Part shown: piece by piece, positions 42,088 through 50,280 of the stretch
How positions within the stretch are numbered: the first letter of the stretch is position 1
Layout: every line of letters begins with the position of its first letter
Assembly (NCBI GenBank): GCA_031276855.1
Contig: JAISMH010000020.1
Span: 1-61,240 of the forward strand
Direction: 5' to 3'
From: Synergistaceae bacterium
GTDB lineage: Bacteria > Synergistota > Synergistia > Synergistales > Aminobacteriaceae
DNA length: 61,240 bases
Translations under genes and position numbers: made by a program
Notes under the pieces: generated by a model
Databases searched by the model: none
What the model was told of the DNA's origin: nothing
Seen by the model: only the letters and a program-made list of their open reading frames with translations

Positions 42088-42490
42088 GCGCGGGGCGGAC
42101 ATCGACGTCACGCCGCTGATCGATATTCTTTTTATGCTGATCATCTTTTTCGTCCTGGCGGCGTCGTTTCTTCAGGGACGCCTGACGGTCGAGCTGCCTC
42201 GCGGGGAAGGCAGTCCGGGGAAGGCGGAGAGCCCCGTTCTGGTGACTCTGACGCGCGGCGGTTCCGTTTTCTGGGGGAGCCTGCCCGAGCCCGTCGCCTC
42301 GGCGGATGTGCTGCGCCTCGCGGCGGAAAATCTTTCCTCCGATCGGGAGATTCTGGTGGCCGGCGACAGGGAGGTATCCTACGGAGCGGTGGTCGAGCTG
42401 CTGGAAGTTTTGAGGTCGGCGGGCGCGGAGCGTCTCGGGCTGGCTCTTCAGGTTTTCGGGGAACCCGGCGAAGGGAGCGCCCGAAAATGA
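42077..42490 (+). CDS. exbD: ExbD/TolR-type biopolymer transport protein
   Basis: A 137-residue protein with one N-terminal membrane segment. The motif IDVTPLIDILFMLIIFFV contains the proton-carrying Asp, and a periplasmic domain follows. It overlaps exbB at its start and tonB by 4 nt (ATGA), so the three are translated together. Confidence 0.92.
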   Translation: MRGRRGADIDVTPLIDILFMLIIFFVLAASFLQGRLTVELPRGEGSPGKAESPVLVTLTRGGSVFWGSLPEPVASADVLRLAAENLSSDREILVAGDREVSYGAVVELLEVLRSAGAERLGLALQVFGEPGEGSARK

Positions 42491-43281
42491 GCCTGCGCCG
42501 GACGCCGCGTTGGGCAGCGCCGCTCTCGGCCAGCCTCGCGGTGCATACTGCCGCGTTTTTCGGCCTTTTTTACCTGTCGCCGCCTGTCGTCGTGACGGTC
42601 ATGCCGCCCGCGGCCGCAACGCCCATGGCGGCGCGGGGAGTGACCGTCGCGCTGCGCCGCCTCGACGGACCCTTACCTGCCGCCGCCGTCTCCGCGGGAA
42701 TGGCGGTGAATAAGGGAAAAGCGGATAAGGTAAAAACCGTTCCGCAGACCGCCGCGCCCCCGAAAAAAAACGCCTCCCCGTCCTCGGCGAAGGTGAACGA
42801 AAAGGCGGGAGCGCGTTCCGGCGCGAAGAAGGTCAATCGCGCGCCCGCGCGCGCGGCGAAGCTCCCGGCGGGCCCGGAAAATTCGGCTTCGGAAAGCGCG
42901 GCGTTAATAAACGGGACTTCAAAAAACTCGGCGCGAAGCGGTATCTCAGCGGGGGGAGCGGGAACGGCGGCCGGTGCGGAAACGGGGAGCGGGAGAATTT
43001 TGGGGCTCTCCGACCTGAGGGTGCTGCGCAGGGTCAAGCCCGACTACCCCGCCATCGCCCGCAAACGAAAGGAGGAGGGGACGGTCACGCTGTTGATAAC
43101 GCTCGAGGGCGGGAACGTCCTGAGCGTGAAGGTGGAGAAGAGCAGCGGATTTTCGGCGCTCGACGGAGCCGCCGCCGCCGCGGTCAGGCGGTGGCGCTTC
43201 GAGGTCAAAAACGCCGGCATGGGGCGGGCCAGTAAAATTCAGGCCCGCGTTCCGGTGACGTTCAGGTTGAATTCAAATTAA
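42487..43281 (+). CDS. tonB: TonB energy-transducing protein
   Basis: A 264-residue protein with an N-terminal membrane anchor (about 12-32), a long Ala/Lys/Ser-rich linker, and the TonB C-terminal domain (RRVKPDYPAIARKRKEEGTV ... RRWRFE). It delivers energy to outer-membrane receptors. Being in the B12 unit, it probably serves the receptor encoded at 44600. Confidence 0.91.
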   Translation: MSLRRTPRWAAPLSASLAVHTAAFFGLFYLSPPVVVTVMPPAAATPMAARGVTVALRRLDGPLPAAAVSAGMAVNKGKADKVKTVPQTAAPPKKNASPSSAKVNEKAGARSGAKKVNRAPARAAKLPAGPENSASESAALINGTSKNSARSGISAGGAGTAAGAETGSGRILGLSDLRVLRRVKPDYPAIARKRKEEGTVTLLITLEGGNVLSVKVEKSSGFSALDGAAAAAVRRWRFEVKNAGMGRASKIQARVPVTFRLNSN

Positions 43282-43297
43282 ACAGGAGGGGATTTTT

Positions 43298-44533
43298 ATG
43301 AGGGGTAAGTTCAGAGTTGCCGCGGGCGTGTTATTGGCCGTGTTCCTGATTTGCGGCGCGGCGGCGGCGGATATCGTCTACACGACGGCGGATTTCAGCA
43401 CCTATACCGGAGAGCTCAGGGTAATCGGCAATGACTCGGCGGTCAGTCAGTCCATCGCTTCCGTGACGTCCGACACCGCGGTTTTTGCGTTCCGGGACGG
43501 GGCGGGAAAGCGTCGTATCGCGGTCGTCGAGCGGGACTACACAGTCGGCGACACCGTCACTGTCTGCGACCCGGCGGATGAGATGACCCGCCTCTTTCAG
43601 GAGAAATGGACGGGGGCCAAGAATATTTACAGTATCGCCGCTTCGGGCGGTATGCTTTACGCCGCGTGCTACGCCGGGATGGGCGCCGAAGGCGCGAAGG
43701 TCGTGCAGGTCTCTCTGTCCGACTGCAAGCCGACGGGAAAAGAATACGCCTATCCGGTCGTCGACGGCTATTACCCGCACGCGACAAAGGTATTGACTAT
43801 CGGCGGCAGCGTCTACGTCCTTTTCAATCGGGAGAAGGGGAATTATCCCAACTACGAATACGCGGAAAGCAAACTCGTCAAACTGACGGCGGATCTTGAA
43901 TACGTCGAAGCATACGACGTCGGCAAAAACGCTGAGGACATGGTCTCCGCGAACGACGGCAACGGCATAGTCGTCGCTTACATGGGCGGCCCCCAGGCGG
44001 CAGGGACGGTCGGAGGGCTCGACCTCGTCCACACGAAAGAGGATATTGCGGGAGACCGCGTGGAAAGCCTCTCGGAGGGCAGGGATTGGGCTCAAATGAT
44101 AAAGGGGCTCTGCTACGTCAACACGCAGTGCCTGTATTTTATCGGCCAGCGCTACGAAACAGCCGGCAGCTTGGCTCCGGTCAGCACGCTGTACAGATGG
44201 ACGGGCACGACGGACGCGCCGAACCCGATCAAAGAGGTCAGTGACATCAGCAGTTCGACGGGGTATTCGTACCAGGTGGCCTTCGACGCCAAAAACGACA
44301 AGATCGTGACGCTGGCGGGGGACAGAATTCTCGTTTTCAACCGCGACGACACGCTGAAAGAGGAATTCACCGGCGTCGAACTGAACGGCGCAGCCTACTC
44401 CCTGACGCTCACGGACAGCGCATCTGGCGGGAGAGAGGATTCCGACGACGGAGGCAGCGGGTGCAACGCGGGCCTGACGGCGTTCCTGGCGGTTCTGGTT
44501 CTGCCTCTGGCCCTGCGCAGGAAAAGCAGGTAA
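43298..44533 (+). CDS. Secreted Synergist-CTERM protein, possible beta-propeller
   Basis: A 411-residue exported protein: signal peptide 1-26, then a body with repeated beta-rich stretches and a C-terminal Synergist-CTERM-type tail (GGSGCNAG, hydrophobic segment, RRKSR) that marks proteins for sorting to the envelope in Synergistota. It lies between tonB and the TonB-dependent receptor in the cobalamin-controlled unit. I could not match the body to a named family; spaced motifs such as LVKLTADLEYVEAYDVG and ILVFNRDDTL recall propeller blades. A role in capturing corrinoid at the surface, like the unrelated or distant BtuG of Bacteroides, is an inference. Confidence 0.8.
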   Translation: MRGKFRVAAGVLLAVFLICGAAAADIVYTTADFSTYTGELRVIGNDSAVSQSIASVTSDTAVFAFRDGAGKRRIAVVERDYTVGDTVTVCDPADEMTRLFQEKWTGAKNIYSIAASGGMLYAACYAGMGAEGAKVVQVSLSDCKPTGKEYAYPVVDGYYPHATKVLTIGGSVYVLFNREKGNYPNYEYAESKLVKLTADLEYVEAYDVGKNAEDMVSANDGNGIVVAYMGGPQAAGTVGGLDLVHTKEDIAGDRVESLSEGRDWAQMIKGLCYVNTQCLYFIGQRYETAGSLAPVSTLYRWTGTTDAPNPIKEVSDISSSTGYSYQVAFDAKNDKIVTLAGDRILVFNRDDTLKEEFTGVELNGAAYSLTLTDSASGGREDSDDGGSGCNAGLTAFLAVLVLPLALRRKSR

Positions 44534-44548
44534 ATGAACGCGGAAAGA

Positions 44549-44597
44549 CCTTGGGGCTCCGCCCCAAACCCCGGCAGGGCGCTTGCGCCCTGCACCC
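44549..44597. repeat. Double-hairpin palindromic repeat (family A), reverse orientation
   Basis: TTGGGGC/GCCCCAA, then ACCCCGGC, then CAGGGCG/CGCCCTG, then CACCC: the exact reverse order of the 59068 copy. It ends two nt before the receptor ATG at 44600. Confidence 0.75.
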
Positions 44598-44599
44598 GT

Positions 44600-46720
44600 A
44601 TGAATAAGAAGATTTGGGCAGCGTTTTTTCTCTTTCTTTTTCTCTTTCTCTTTCTTTGGGGGCGGATTCTGCCCCCGTTTCCCGCTTTCGGCGCGGGCGC
44701 CGAAGAACCCGTCGAACTGGAAGAAGAAATTGTCTCCGCTTCCCCTTCCGAGGACGACCGCGATCGCTCGCCCGGCGCGGTGACGGTGGTTCGTGCCGAG
44801 GAACTCCGCGGCGAAACGCAGTCCCTGCCCGACCTGCTAGAACGGGTGCCGGGGCTCCATATCGTGCGCGCCCGGGGACGCGGGGCCTACACCGTCGCCT
44901 CCATCCGGGGCAGCACCTCGGCGCAGGTCGCGGTCTACGTGGACGGCACGCTCCGAAATCTGGGCAGCGAGGCCGCGGTGGACCTGTCCGCCATCCCCGT
45001 CGGCGAGGTCGAACGAATAGAGGTCTATAGAGGCTACATCCCCGTGAGGTTCCCCGAGGCGGGGCTCGGCGGAGTCATCAACGTCGTCACTCGCAGCGCC
45101 GTCACCCGCGCGCCGGACGGCCGCCCGAAGACGACGCTGAAAGCGGGGGGCGGCTCCCTGGGCTCCGTGAGCGGAGGGGTCTCCCACACCCAGGCCCTCT
45201 GGGGCGGAAAATTCCTGGCGGCCCTGAACTACGACGGAAGCGACGGAAACTTCTCCTACCGCAACGACAACGGAACACCCTTCAACCCGAGCGACGACTA
45301 CGCGGCCGTCCGCCAAAACAACGGACACGCCATGACCGACTTCTTGGTCAAATGGGAGGACGAAAACTGGGCCGTTCGCCTGAGCCGGAGCCGCGACGAC
45401 CGCGACCTCCCCTCGCCGGCGCCGGGGATGGACAGGCCCGGCTCCCCGCGCGGGGCGCGCCTCGACACCTCCAGATGGGACGCGGCCCTCTCCCGCCGCC
45501 AAAGGTCGGGCGCCGTGGACTGGGGATGGCGGATCGAGTACCTGACGCAGGACAAGGTCTACGACAACCCCGACAACGTGCTGGGCGGACTGGGGGAACG
45601 GCACAACGAATACCGGGCCCGGCGCCTCACCGGCGCGCTGGACGCGGGCTGGGCGTGGGGCGCCCGGCACTTCCTCGAAGCGTCCCTCACGGGCGCCAGA
45701 GAGACCCTCGGCGCAAAGGGCGACATCGTGAACCTGTACGGCGGCAGTTCCCGCTTCGAACAAACGACGTGGAGAGCGGCCCTGCAGGACTCGATCTCCC
45801 TCGCAAAGGACGGCTCCCTGCTCCTGACCCCCTCCGTACGATGGGACGGCTCCGAGGAAGACGGCAAAACGACATGGGCCGCCGCCGTGACGTACCGGCC
45901 GGGCGGCTCCTGGATGCTCAAAGCCGGTTACGGCACCTACGCGCGCGCGCCGAACCTCTACGAGCGCCACGGCGACGGGGCGATGATCCGGCCCAGCCGG
46001 AATCTGAAATGGGAAACGGGAACGCAGTGGGATTTCGGGATACTCTGGAGCGCCCCGGACACGGGCACGGACACGGACAAAAGCCTGATGACCGCGGGAG
46101 TGACGTACTTCGAGCGCCGGACGGACGACATGATCGAGTTCATCATGGCGAGCCCGCGCTTCGGAATCTACGAAAACATCGCGAAGGCCGAGGCGCGCGG
46201 ACTGGAGTTCGAGGGCCGGGTCGAGTGGAAGCTCTGGGAGCTCGCCCTGTCCGCCGCGTGGATGCGCGCGGAAAACAGGACTCCGGACAACTACCGGAAC
46301 GGCAGACGCCTTCCCAACGCTCCCGAATGGGCTTGGACCGCGCGTTTGACGAGGCGTTTCACGGACGGCAAAGGGAACGTCCGGGCGTCGGCGTTCGTCG
46401 AGGGACAGTTCACCGGCGACAACTACTTCGACCAGAACGAGCAGGTGCGCTATGACGACCTCTTCCTGCTGAACGCCGGGATAAAGTGGAGGATAAAGTG
46501 GAACGTCCGCAAGGGTTTGGATGGAGGTAAGGGTTTAGATGAAGGTAAGGGTTTGGATGGAGATAAGGATTCGGATCTGGACGTGACGTTCGGCGTCTAC
46601 GACGCGCTCGACGACGGCTCGGGCGTCAAACTGAGGGCAGCCGCGAACGGCCCGGACCGAATGAGCTGGTACCCCCTCCCGGGCCGCGGCTTCTACATGA
46701 CGCTGAACTGGAGTTTTTGA
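44600..46720 (+). CDS. TonB-dependent outer-membrane receptor (probable cobalamin receptor)
   Basis: An outer-membrane receptor of 706 residues. A signal peptide (MNKKIWAAFFLFLFL, Phe/Leu repeats) is followed by a plug domain (LPDLLERVPGLHI, IRGSTSAQVAVYVDG, EVERIEVYRG, GGVINVVT) and a 22-strand-type barrel ending in MTLNWSF. The start at 44600 gives a classical signal peptide but has no ribosome site. An in-frame ATG at 44534 has a weak one and would place the palindromic repeat inside the coding sequence. A loop near 628-660 is built of 18-bp repeats. Operon context points to corrinoid uptake (BtuB-like). Confidence 0.88.
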   Translation: MNKKIWAAFFLFLFLFLFLWGRILPPFPAFGAGAEEPVELEEEIVSASPSEDDRDRSPGAVTVVRAEELRGETQSLPDLLERVPGLHIVRARGRGAYTVASIRGSTSAQVAVYVDGTLRNLGSEAAVDLSAIPVGEVERIEVYRGYIPVRFPEAGLGGVINVVTRSAVTRAPDGRPKTTLKAGGGSLGSVSGGVSHTQALWGGKFLAALNYDGSDGNFSYRNDNGTPFNPSDDYAAVRQNNGHAMTDFLVKWEDENWAVRLSRSRDDRDLPSPAPGMDRPGSPRGARLDTSRWDAALSRRQRSGAVDWGWRIEYLTQDKVYDNPDNVLGGLGERHNEYRARRLTGALDAGWAWGARHFLEASLTGARETLGAKGDIVNLYGGSSRFEQTTWRAALQDSISLAKDGSLLLTPSVRWDGSEEDGKTTWAAAVTYRPGGSWMLKAGYGTYARAPNLYERHGDGAMIRPSRNLKWETGTQWDFGILWSAPDTGTDTDKSLMTAGVTYFERRTDDMIEFIMASPRFGIYENIAKAEARGLEFEGRVEWKLWELALSAAWMRAENRTPDNYRNGRRLPNAPEWAWTARLTRRFTDGKGNVRASAFVEGQFTGDNYFDQNEQVRYDDLFLLNAGIKWRIKWNVRKGLDGGKGLDEGKGLDGDKDSDLDVTFGVYDALDDGSGVKLRAAANGPDRMSWYPLPGRGFYMTLNWSF
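46511..46582 (+). repeat. 18-bp tandem repeat inside the receptor gene
   Basis: Four in-frame units encoding KGLDGG, KGLDEG, KGLDGD and KDSDLD. The Asp/Gly-rich loop could bind calcium or simply be a slippage product in a turn between barrel strands. Confidence 0.88.
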
Positions 46721-46744
46721 ACGTACGGCGCCCTTCTTTCACGC

Positions 46745-47602
46745 TCATGCTTCCGCCAGCTTGTTGGCCGCCCTCAGGACGTGGGCGGCCAGGATGGAGG
46801 TGGTCACCGCACCGACGCCGCCGGGGACGGGGCTGATCATGGAGACGATCGGCAGGATGGCGCCGTAATCGGCATCGCCGCACAGCTTCCCGTTTTCGTC
46901 CGCGTTGATGCCAACATCGACGACGATGCTTTTAGGGGATACGCAGGCGGGCGTGATCGTCTTCGGCCTGCCCGCGGCCGCGACGACGATGTCCGCGTTT
47001 TTGCAGATCTCCTCAAGGTTCTGCGTTTTGGTGTGGCATACCGTGACGGTGGCGTTCCGCGCGAGCATCAGCATGGCCAGCGGACGCCCCACGACCGGGC
47101 TGCGCCCGACGACGACGACGTTTTTGCCCGCGAGGTCCACCCCGTAGTGGGCGAGTATCTCCATGACAGCGGCAGGCGTGCAGGGGGCGAACCCGCCTTT
47201 TCCGCCCTCCAGAAAGACCTTCGCCGCGTTGAAGGGGCTCATGCAGTCGATGTCCTTCGCGGGGCGGATCATATCCCCGATCGAGTCCCCGTCGAGGTGC
47301 TTCGGCAGAGGGCGGAACAGCAGAATACCGCGGACGGAGCCGGAGTCGTTGATCTTCCGGAACTCCGCCGTGAAGTCCTCCTGGCTTATGTCCTCGGGAA
47401 ACGCGAAGACCCGCGCCGCGATGCCGAGGCCATCAAAGCGCCTGAGAGCGCCCTGCTCGTAGGCGAGGTCGTCGGGCCGCGCCCCGACGCGGACGATGTC
47501 CAGTCCGGGCTCGATGCCCATTTGCCTCAGGACGGCCAGTTCCTTCGCGAGAGACTCCTTCATCCGCGCGGCTGCCTCCGCCCCCTTCATAATCACGGCC
47601 AT
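46745..47602 (-). CDS. folD: FolD-like methylenetetrahydrofolate dehydrogenase, catalytic Lys missing
   Basis: A 285-residue FolD-family protein. The NADP site VVVVGRSPVVGRPLAMLM and the closing SPVPGGVGAVT motif are intact. In ordinary FolD a Tyr-x3-Lys pair carries out cyclohydrolase chemistry; here the segment reads YEQGALRRF, with Tyr48 but Ala52 in place of the Lys. The protein may therefore be mainly a dehydrogenase, and a separate cyclohydrolase gene (59147) is present. The ATG at 47602 has no ribosome site but overlaps the end of a small upstream frame by 10 nt. It follows purM, fitting purine synthesis. Confidence 0.88.
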   Translation of the reverse strand: MAVIMKGAEAAARMKESLAKELAVLRQMGIEPGLDIVRVGARPDDLAYEQGALRRFDGLGIAARVFAFPEDISQEDFTAEFRKINDSGSVRGILLFRPLPKHLDGDSIGDMIRPAKDIDCMSPFNAAKVFLEGGKGGFAPCTPAAVMEILAHYGVDLAGKNVVVVGRSPVVGRPLAMLMLARNATVTVCHTKTQNLEEICKNADIVVAAAGRPKTITPACVSPKSIVVDVGINADENGKLCGDADYGAILPIVSMISPVPGGVGAVTTSILAAHVLRAANKLAEA

Positions 47603-47730
47603 TGGAGCTGAAGGCGAAGACGGGGCAGTCTCCAGGGGCGGGCAATGCCGGTTATCGCGCCGCCCGAACCGCCGTCTGCCCTTCGGCTTTCGGATGTGAA
47701 AAGCTCTTTTTCTACCTGCTCGACGGGCAT
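47593..47730 (-). CDS. Possible small upstream frame coupled to folD (45 aa)
   Basis: An ATG at 47730 preceded by a strong AGGAGGGGG opens a 45-codon frame (MPVEQVEKELFTSES...) whose TGA overlaps the folD start by 10 nt. folD itself lacks a ribosome site, so this frame could bring ribosomes to folD. No family is recognised. It may also be a remnant of a longer gene. Confidence 0.4.
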   Translation of the reverse strand: MPVEQVEKELFTSESRRADGGSGGAITGIARPWRLPRLRLQLQWP

Positions 47731-47760
47731 CCCGACCCCCTCCTTCTCTATTTCTCTTTC

Positions 47761-48828
47761 CTATTTTACAACGTCCGCCGCGGCGGTGCCGATTGTTACG
47801 CGGCGGTCTCCGGCGGCGATCGAGCCGATACGGAAGGCGGGCTCTCCGCGCCGCGCGAGGGAGCGGATCACACCGTCCGCCTCTGTTTCCGGGACGACGA
47901 GAATCATCCCGATTCCCATATTGAAGGTGCGGAACATCTCGAAGTCCGTGACGTTCCCCCAGCGTTGCAGGAGCCCGAAAATCGGGGGAATCGGCCAGGC
48001 TCCGGGGTCCACATCCGCGGCGGTTCCGGCGGGCAGGACTCTCGGAATGTTGTCGTAAAACCCTCCGCCCGTGACATGAACGATCGCCTTGATATCGAAC
48101 TCCGGCAGGAGCGGCAGCACGACCTTCGGATAGAGCCGCGTGGGTTTCAGCAGCTCCGCGCCCAGAGCGCATCCCAATTCCGGAATGACGGAATCGACGT
48201 TCAGCTTCATCCGCTCGAAACAGATTTTGCGGACCAGGGAAAATCCGTTGGAGTGCAGGCCGCTCGACGGCAGGCCGACGAGAACGTCGCCCGGCGCGAT
48301 GTCGGAGCGGGGAAGGAGTTTCGCCCGCTCCGCCGCCCCGACGCAGAACCCCGCGATGTCATACTCGCCCGTTTCGTAAAAGCCGGCCATCTCCGCCGTC
48401 TCCCCGCCGATCAGGGCGCACCCGGACTCCCGGCACGCCGCCGCGACGCCCGAGACGATCTCCTTCACCTGGAGGGGCTCCAGCTTTCCCACGGCCAGAT
48501 AGTCGAGGAAGAAAAGCGGCTCCGCGCCCTGCGCCAGAACGTCGTTGACGCACATCGCGACGGCGTCCTGCCCTATGGTGTCGCGGCGGCCCGTCATGAA
48601 GGCGATTTTCAGCTTCGTGCCGACCCCGTCCGTGCCCGACACGAGAACGGGCTCCTTATAACCGGCGAAGTTCGGGGCGAAGAGCCCCCCGAATCCCCCC
48701 AGATCGCCCAACACCTCCGGGCGGCGGGTCGAGCGCACGGCCTCCCGGATTTCCTCGACGGAGCGGTTTCCCGCGTCCACGTTCACGCCCGCGTCGCGGT
48801 AGGAAAGGGAGGGCCCCGCTTTCAGCAT
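47761..48828 (-). CDS. purM: Phosphoribosylformylglycinamidine cyclo-ligase
   Basis: AIR synthetase, fifth step of purine synthesis, 355 residues. The typical SGTDGVGTKLKIA, FFLDYLAVGKL, LIGGETAEM and LPSSGLHSNGFSL segments are present. The ATG at 48828 with GGGAGG upstream overlaps the purF stop by 7 nt. It is the last pur gene of the operon; folD follows after a 158-nt interval. Confidence 0.95.
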   Translation of the reverse strand: MLKAGPSLSYRDAGVNVDAGNRSVEEIREAVRSTRRPEVLGDLGGFGGLFAPNFAGYKEPVLVSGTDGVGTKLKIAFMTGRRDTIGQDAVAMCVNDVLAQGAEPLFFLDYLAVGKLEPLQVKEIVSGVAAACRESGCALIGGETAEMAGFYETGEYDIAGFCVGAAERAKLLPRSDIAPGDVLVGLPSSGLHSNGFSLVRKICFERMKLNVDSVIPELGCALGAELLKPTRLYPKVVLPLLPEFDIKAIVHVTGGGFYDNIPRVLPAGTAADVDPGAWPIPPIFGLLQRWGNVTDFEMFRTFNMGIGMILVVPETEADGVIRSLARRGEPAFRIGSIAAGDRRVTIGTAAADVVK

Positions 48829-50228
48829 GACGGGCCTCCCGTTTTCGAGCCGTCCGGCTCGATGACGCACTCCGACACGTCCGTCGGGTAGCGGCCGTTG
48901 AAGCAGGACACGCACATGTTCCCGCCGCGCGGGTCGCGGACGGCCTCCAGAAGGCCCTCCAGAGAAAGATAGTGCAGGCTGTCGGTTCCGATTCGCCGCC
49001 GGATTTCATCCACGGAGGCGACGGCGGCGATCAGGTCTTTGCGGATGGACGTGTCGATGCCGTAGTAGCAGGGATGCGTAATGGGCGGAGACGAGACGCA
49101 CATGTGGACCTCGGCGGCTCCGGCGGAGCGCAGAAGCTCGATAAGGCGCGCGCTGGTCGTCCCGCGCACGATGGAGTCGTCGATCAGCACGACCCGCCTG
49201 TCCTTCAGATTTTCCCGTATCGGATTCAGCTTCATCTCGACCGTGGTCTTCCGCGTCTTCTGCTCGGGCAGAATGAAGGTGCGGCCGACGTAGCGGTTCT
49301 TGATCAGCCCTTCGGCGTAGGGGATGCCGCTCTCCGCCGCGAACCCGATGGCCGCGGCGATCCCCGTGTCGGGAACGGGAACGACGATGTCCGCTCCCTC
49401 CCGGCCGTGCTTTGCGAGGTACTCCCGCGCCAGGCGGCGGCCCATGGCGTGGCGCGCCTCCCAGACGTTCAGGCCGTCGATGTCGCTGTCGGGCCGCGCG
49501 AAGTAAATATACTCGAACACGCAGGAGGACCGTCTGCCCCGCGAAGGCAGGGAGTACGAACGAACGCCCTCGCCGTCCGCGGCGAGCACCTCGCCCGGCC
49601 GGACGTCCCGGACGAACTCCGCGCCCACCGCGTCGAGGGCGCAGGTCTCCGAGGCCAGGCAGTAGCCGTCTTCGGAACGCCCCAGGCAGAGGGGGTGAAA
49701 GCCGTGCGGGTCCCGGACCCCGATCAGCTTGCCGCCGGTCATGACGACGAGGCTGTAGGCCCCCTCCACCTGAGCCAGGCTCGAAAGGATTCTCTCTTCC
49801 GCGGCGGAGCCGGAGGCGCCGGCGATCAGGTTCAGCATCACCTCGCTGTCCGAGGTCGATTGGAAGACGAGGCCCTTTTCTTCGAGACGGGAGCGGATTT
49901 TCAGAGCGTTGTTCAAATTGCCGTTGTGGGCCAGGCTGACGAATCCGTCGGCGCCGGAGGCCAGAAACGGCTGGATATTTGAGAAGGAACTGCCGCCGAA
50001 GGTCGAGTAGCGGACATGCCCGATTCCGCAGTACCCTTTGAGGCTCGGCAGCCTGTTTTTGAACGCTTCGGCCATCAGGCCCGCGCCCTTCTCGACGTCG
50101 ATGTGCATTCCGTCGGTCACGGCGATGCCCGCGCTCTCCTGTCCCCGGTGCTGCAGCGCGAAAAGCCCCAGATAACAGACATCGGCCACGGGCCGCTTTT
50201 TGCTCCAGAAGCCGAACACCCCGCACAT
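48822..50228 (-). CDS. purF: Amidophosphoribosyltransferase
   Basis: First committed enzyme of purine synthesis, 468 residues. The chain begins Met-Cys-Gly, so Cys2 is the glutaminase nucleophile with no propeptide. The PRPP loop VVLIDDSIVRGTTS and the late CxxC (NMCVSCFNGRYP), a probable iron-sulfur ligand pair, are present. It lies between purL and purM. Confidence 0.96.
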   Translation of the reverse strand: MCGVFGFWSKKRPVADVCYLGLFALQHRGQESAGIAVTDGMHIDVEKGAGLMAEAFKNRLPSLKGYCGIGHVRYSTFGGSSFSNIQPFLASGADGFVSLAHNGNLNNALKIRSRLEEKGLVFQSTSDSEVMLNLIAGASGSAAEERILSSLAQVEGAYSLVVMTGGKLIGVRDPHGFHPLCLGRSEDGYCLASETCALDAVGAEFVRDVRPGEVLAADGEGVRSYSLPSRGRRSSCVFEYIYFARPDSDIDGLNVWEARHAMGRRLAREYLAKHGREGADIVVPVPDTGIAAAIGFAAESGIPYAEGLIKNRYVGRTFILPEQKTRKTTVEMKLNPIRENLKDRRVVLIDDSIVRGTTSARLIELLRSAGAAEVHMCVSSPPITHPCYYGIDTSIRKDLIAAVASVDEIRRRIGTDSLHYLSLEGLLEAVRDPRGGNMCVSCFNGRYPTDVSECVIEPDGSKTGGPSC

Positions 50229-50280
50229 TACTCCAAAGCCCCTTTCGCTTTCAGAAATTCTTTTAGTCCAGAATGCCCTT

